This document shows, piece after piece, positions 61,185-64,000 of a stretch of DNA of 64,000 nucleotides. Within the stretch, counting starts at the first letter, position 1. Each line of letters opens with the position of its first letter. Source of the stretch: Hyphomicrobiales bacterium (GTDB lineage: Bacteria; Pseudomonadota; Alphaproteobacteria; Rhizobiales; Rhizobiaceae); assembly GCA_900469345.1 (NCBI GenBank), contig UBWZ01000008.1, positions 62,001 through 126,000 of the forward strand. The letters are read 5' to 3'. The translations under genes and the position numbers were made by a program. Below the pieces are notes generated by a model. It did not search any database and was not told where the DNA came from. It saw only the letters and a program-made list of their open reading frames with translations.

Positions 61185-64000
61185 CTAGTTCGCCAGCACC
61201 CGCTGCGGCGGGAAAGTGATCTCGACCAGCGTTCCCTCGTTCGGCGCGGAACTGATCGAGAAGCTGGCGCGGTTGGCGTCGACCATCGCTTTCGTCAGCG
61301 GCAGGCCAAGCCCCGTGCCGTCGCCGCGCTTGCGCGCCGTTCCGGCCACCTGGCGGAAGGGCTTCATCGCCAGTTCCAGCTCGGCGCGCGTCATTCCGAT
61401 GCCGGTGTCGCGAATGCGCAGTGCTACCGTTCCATTCGCATCGTAGGCCGTGGACACTACGATCTGGCCGCCTGAAGGGGTGAACCGGATGGCGTTGGAC
61501 AGGATGTTGAGGACGATCTGCTTGATCGAGCGGATGTCCGCGACCACCGGCGGCACCGAGTTCGACAGCGCAGTGCGGATGATCACCCGCTGGTTGTTGG
61601 CCTGAGGCTGCACCAGCGACACCGCCTCCGAAACCGTCTCGTTCAGGCCGACGGCGATGAAATCCAGCTCCATCTCGCCGGCCTCGATCTTTGAGATGTC
61701 GAGCAGGTCGTTGACAATGTCGAGCACATGTCGCCCGGAGCGGTTTATGTCGTTGGCGTATTCGATGTAGCGCGGATGGCCGATCGGGCCGAAGCGCTCG
61801 CTGGCCATCATGTCGGCAAAGCCGATGATGGCATTGAGGGGGGTGCGGATTTCGTGGCTGACATGCGCCAGGAAATCGCTCTTGTGGGCATTCGCCGTCT
61901 CGGCCGCCCGCTTGGCGGTGCGCAGCTCTTCCTCGGTGCGCTTCCACTGGGTGATGTCGCGGATGACGGCACAATAGCCATTGGACGAGGTGAGCTTGCC
62001 GATGGTCATGAACAGGGGCAGAAACCCGCCCGAGGCTTCCCGTCCGATCACCTCGCGTCCGTCATTGAGGACGCTGGCCACGCCATGGCCGGCAAGCCCG
62101 GCGAGGTAATCGACGATCGCCTTCTGGCTTTCATGGGCAAACAGCACCACGAACGGCCGGCCGTTGATCTCTTCGTTGTCGTAGTTGAACAGGCCGCTCG
62201 CCGCCCGGTTCATCGACCGGATCTCGCCGGTGTCGTCGATGATCACGACGCCGTCCGTGGCGGTTTCGAGGATGGCGCGCAACTCTTCCACTTCAACCTG
62301 CAGCCGCGCCGTCTGATCGGCCCGGCGGGCGGGCACCGGCATGGCCGCAGCGTCGCTGCCGTCTCCGGGTTCGGTCGGCGCCGTCTGGGCTGCCGGCGAG
62401 ACGGGCATCAGCGCCAGCATCAAGGCGGTGGCATCGCCCCAGCGGACCGACTGGAGGCGCGCCGAAACGGGGATGATCTCGTCGTTGGCGCGCACCACCA
62501 CCATGCCGCTCGCTTCCGTCGTCTTGTCCTCAAGATCCTGCCGCTGCAGCAGCGCGTCCAGGCCGCCGACCTCTGACAGTTCCTCGATGCTTGCGTAGCC
62601 GGTGAGCTTCAGGAATTCCGGATTGCCATGGATCAGGTGATCGCCGTTGTGGACCAGCAGCGCGACCGGCATCTGGTCGATGATATCCGGAGATAGCCCG
62701 ATCCGTTCCCGCACCGGTATCATCTGGCTGAGGAGCTGAAGGTCCGAAAGGCTTTCTTGTGCTTCAGCTTGAACTTCGTCCTGCGCGTCTGCTTCGGCTT
62801 CGATGGGCGCGTCCGGAGCCGCCGTCTGACGGCCGGCCTCGACGTCTTCGCCGGCAGGCTCGGCCTCAGTATCAGCTGCGGCCGAAGAAACGCCCGAAAC
62901 GTCGGCTGCCGGCTCTTCGAAAACCTCGTCCGCGGTCACCGCGTCTTCGGCAGCCTCAGGGGTGGCAGGCACCGCCGGTTGCTCGACGTCTGTCGCCACG
63001 GCGTCGTCATGCGCTGGCGGTTCGTCCTGCAGCTCTGCCTCCATACTCTCGCCGGATGCAAAGCCATCCTGCTGTGCGGTTTCGAGCGGCTTGTCGTCGT
63101 GGTCGGCGTCGGGTTGCTCGGCAAGCGATGCCAGAGGGGCGGCAGGATCGGCCGCCTTATCCGTCGCCGGCTCGTCATCGCGTCCGATGAACCGGTCGAG
63201 CTGCCGGGCGATCTCGCGAAACGCAGCCTGTTCGCCCGGCGACAGTCGCGAGCGATGTTCTTCGAGCTGGATGATCTTGTCGGAGTAGCGCCGGCCGGCC
63301 GTCGGCACGAGCCGCAGTGCCGGGCGCTCTCCCGCCGGCCAATCGAGACCCTCGATGGTGGCATCTCCGGCCGATGCTGCAGGCGAGGCAGGCTCTGCGG
63401 AAGCCTCGTCGTCCCCGACGCTCTCCCCGGCGGGTTCCGAAGTGTCCGTTTCCGGCTGGTCGTCGGCGGCGGCCTGCAATTCGCTTTCGCGCGCCAGCGC
63501 GTCGAGATCGGCGACACTCTCGTCGGGCGTCGGCTCTTCCGCGATGAACAGGTAGCGCTGCTCGCTCGGCTGGTCATCACCGTCGATGGCGGCGTCATCC
63601 ATGTCGCCACGCGGATCTTCGCCCCCAATATCCTCGCCCTCGATATCCTCGACGGCATCACGTTCCGGCCCGGGGGCATGGCCCTGCGGCATCAGCGACA
63701 GTCCGACGGCGTGCGGATCTTCGCTGGCATCGGCGATCCGGACGATGCCGAAACCGCGAAAACCGTCGAATTCACGGGTCCGCGTGTAGGTTGGCAGGGC
63801 CGCGAGATCCACCGGCACGGTCAGCGAGGTCCCCTCGACCGGCCACCAGATGGTTTTGCCCGACCAGGTGTCGCGCTTGTTGAGAAGCTCCGTGATCTTG
63901 CCGTCCGGGTCGAGATGGAACAGCGCCGCCAGATCGGAAAAGGCCATGCCGACGACATCCGCCGCATGGGGGCCGACAGCCGCCGCAAATTCCTTCGAGA
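61185..64000 (-). CDS. cbrA: PAS-domain sensor histidine kinase, CbrA-like (5' end beyond window)
   Basis: At least 937 codons are visible; the frame stays open to the right edge, so the true start lies outside. After an N-terminal domain comes a long acidic, Ala/Glu/Asp-rich linker (about 100-400), two PAS-type domains (near 430-560 and 565-680), a HisKA dimerisation box (FLAHVSHEIRTPLNAIIGFA) and an HATPase domain (NILSNAIRFTP, DTGIGM, GDGTGLGLPLTKAMV). In S. meliloti CbrA feeds the DivK-CtrA pathway and affects motility and succinoglycan. The identity rests on architecture and the neighbouring acetoacetyl-CoA synthetase and pot genes. Confidence 0.8.
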   Translation of the reverse strand, partial: SKEFAAAVGPHAADVVGMAFSDLAALFHLDPDGKITELLNKRDTWSGKTIWWPVEGTSLTVPVDLAALPTYTRTREFDGFRGFGIVRIADASEDPHAVGLSLMPQGHAPGPERDAVEDIEGEDIGGEDPRGDMDDAAIDGDDQPSEQRYLFIAEEPTPDESVADLDALARESELQAAADDQPETDTSEPAGESVGDDEASAEPASPAASAGDATIEGLDWPAGERPALRLVPTAGRRYSDKIIQLEEHRSRLSPGEQAAFREIARQLDRFIGRDDEPATDKAADPAAPLASLAEQPDADHDDKPLETAQQDGFASGESMEAELQDEPPAHDDAVATDVEQPAVPATPEAAEDAVTADEVFEEPAADVSGVSSAAADTEAEPAGEDVEAGRQTAAPDAPIEAEADAQDEVQAEAQESLSDLQLLSQMIPVRERIGLSPDIIDQMPVALLVHNGDHLIHGNPEFLKLTGYASIEELSEVGGLDALLQRQDLEDKTTEASGMVVVRANDEIIPVSARLQSVRWGDATALMLALMPVSPAAQTAPTEPGDGSDAAAMPVPARRADQTARLQVEVEELRAILETATDGVVIIDDTGEIRSMNRAASGLFNYDNEEINGRPFVVLFAHESQKAIVDYLAGLAGHGVASVLNDGREVIGREASGGFLPLFMTIGKLTSSNGYCAVIRDITQWKRTEEELRTAKRAAETANAHKSDFLAHVSHEIRTPLNAIIGFADMMASERFGPIGHPRYIEYANDINRSGRHVLDIVNDLLDISKIEAGEMELDFIAVGLNETVSEAVSLVQPQANNQRVIIRTALSNSVPPVVADIRSIKQIVLNILSNAIRFTPSGGQIVVSTAYDANGTVALRIRDTGIGMTRAELELAMKPFRQVAGTARKRGDGTGLGLPLTKAMVDANRASFSISSAPNEGTLVEITFPPQRVLAN

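Overview
This 64 kb window comes from the chromosome of a high-GC alphaproteobacterium of the family Rhizobiaceae (Sinorhizobium/Rhizobium/Agrobacterium type). The evidence is the gene content: the rhizobial motility set MotB-MotC-MotD(FliK)-MotE, the growth-phase regulator Rem, the FlaF/FlbT pair, four flagellins, the aglEFGAK alpha-glucoside operon, the zwf-pgl-edd Entner-Doudoroff operon and a CbrA-type sensor kinase beside acetoacetyl-CoA synthetase. The species cannot be named from the window alone. No rRNA, tRNA, CRISPR array, prophage or insertion sequence was recognised.

Region 1 (1-30.1 kb) is a nearly complete flagellar regulon. A divergent flagellin (110-1075) faces the rod/ring/export operon flgB-flgC-fliE-flgG-flgA-flgI-motE-flgH-fliL-fliP (1329-7446). 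Then come two back-to-front flagellins, a TPR/O-GlcNAc-transferase-like glycosyltransferase and a fourth flagellin. Next are a divergent FliH-like protein, motB, motC, fliK, a lytic transglycosylase and rem. The block ends with flgE-flgK-flgL-flaF-flbT-flgD-fliQ-flhA-fliR and four small genes: a FliJ-like coiled coil, a FlgJ-like rod protein, a FlgN-like chaperone and a FliL-like membrane protein. Many junctions are 4-nt ATGA overlaps, so translation is coupled.

Region 2 (30.2-33.7 kb) holds two genes that look like polysaccharide functions (a GT26-like fragment and a Wzz/GumC-like chain-length protein) and folD. Region 3 (33.8-40.4 kb) is the alpha-glucoside uptake and hydrolysis operon aglE-aglF-aglG-aglA-aglK; it carries a strong hairpin and a palindromic intergenic repeat after the binding-protein gene. 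Region 4 (40.5-46.2 kb) has a PilZ-like protein, a small membrane protein, an SDR oxidoreductase and, on the minus strand, zwf-pgl-edd, which fits sugar catabolism through the Entner-Doudoroff route. Region 5 (46.3-56.9 kb) pairs putrescine catabolism (puuA-puuB) with putrescine import (potFGHI). Between them are a flavoprotein, a 44-residue membrane peptide and a chemoreceptor broken by a one-base frameshift. Region 6 (56.9-64 kb) has an AsmA-like protein, acetoacetyl-CoA synthetase and the 3' part of a CbrA-like PAS histidine kinase running off the right edge.

The most interesting signals are in region 1. All four flagellin leaders share the motif GGCATGANGCY, followed 22-25 nt later by a small hairpin whose stem sequence differs between genes while pairing is kept; this is a candidate target for the leader-binding regulator FlbT, encoded in the same cluster. 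A GT41-like TPR glycosyltransferase sits inside the flagellin island. CtrA-type TTAA-N7-TTAA boxes lie upstream of two flagellins, with a near match upstream of rem. Rem appears to carry Glu instead of the phospho-accepting Asp.
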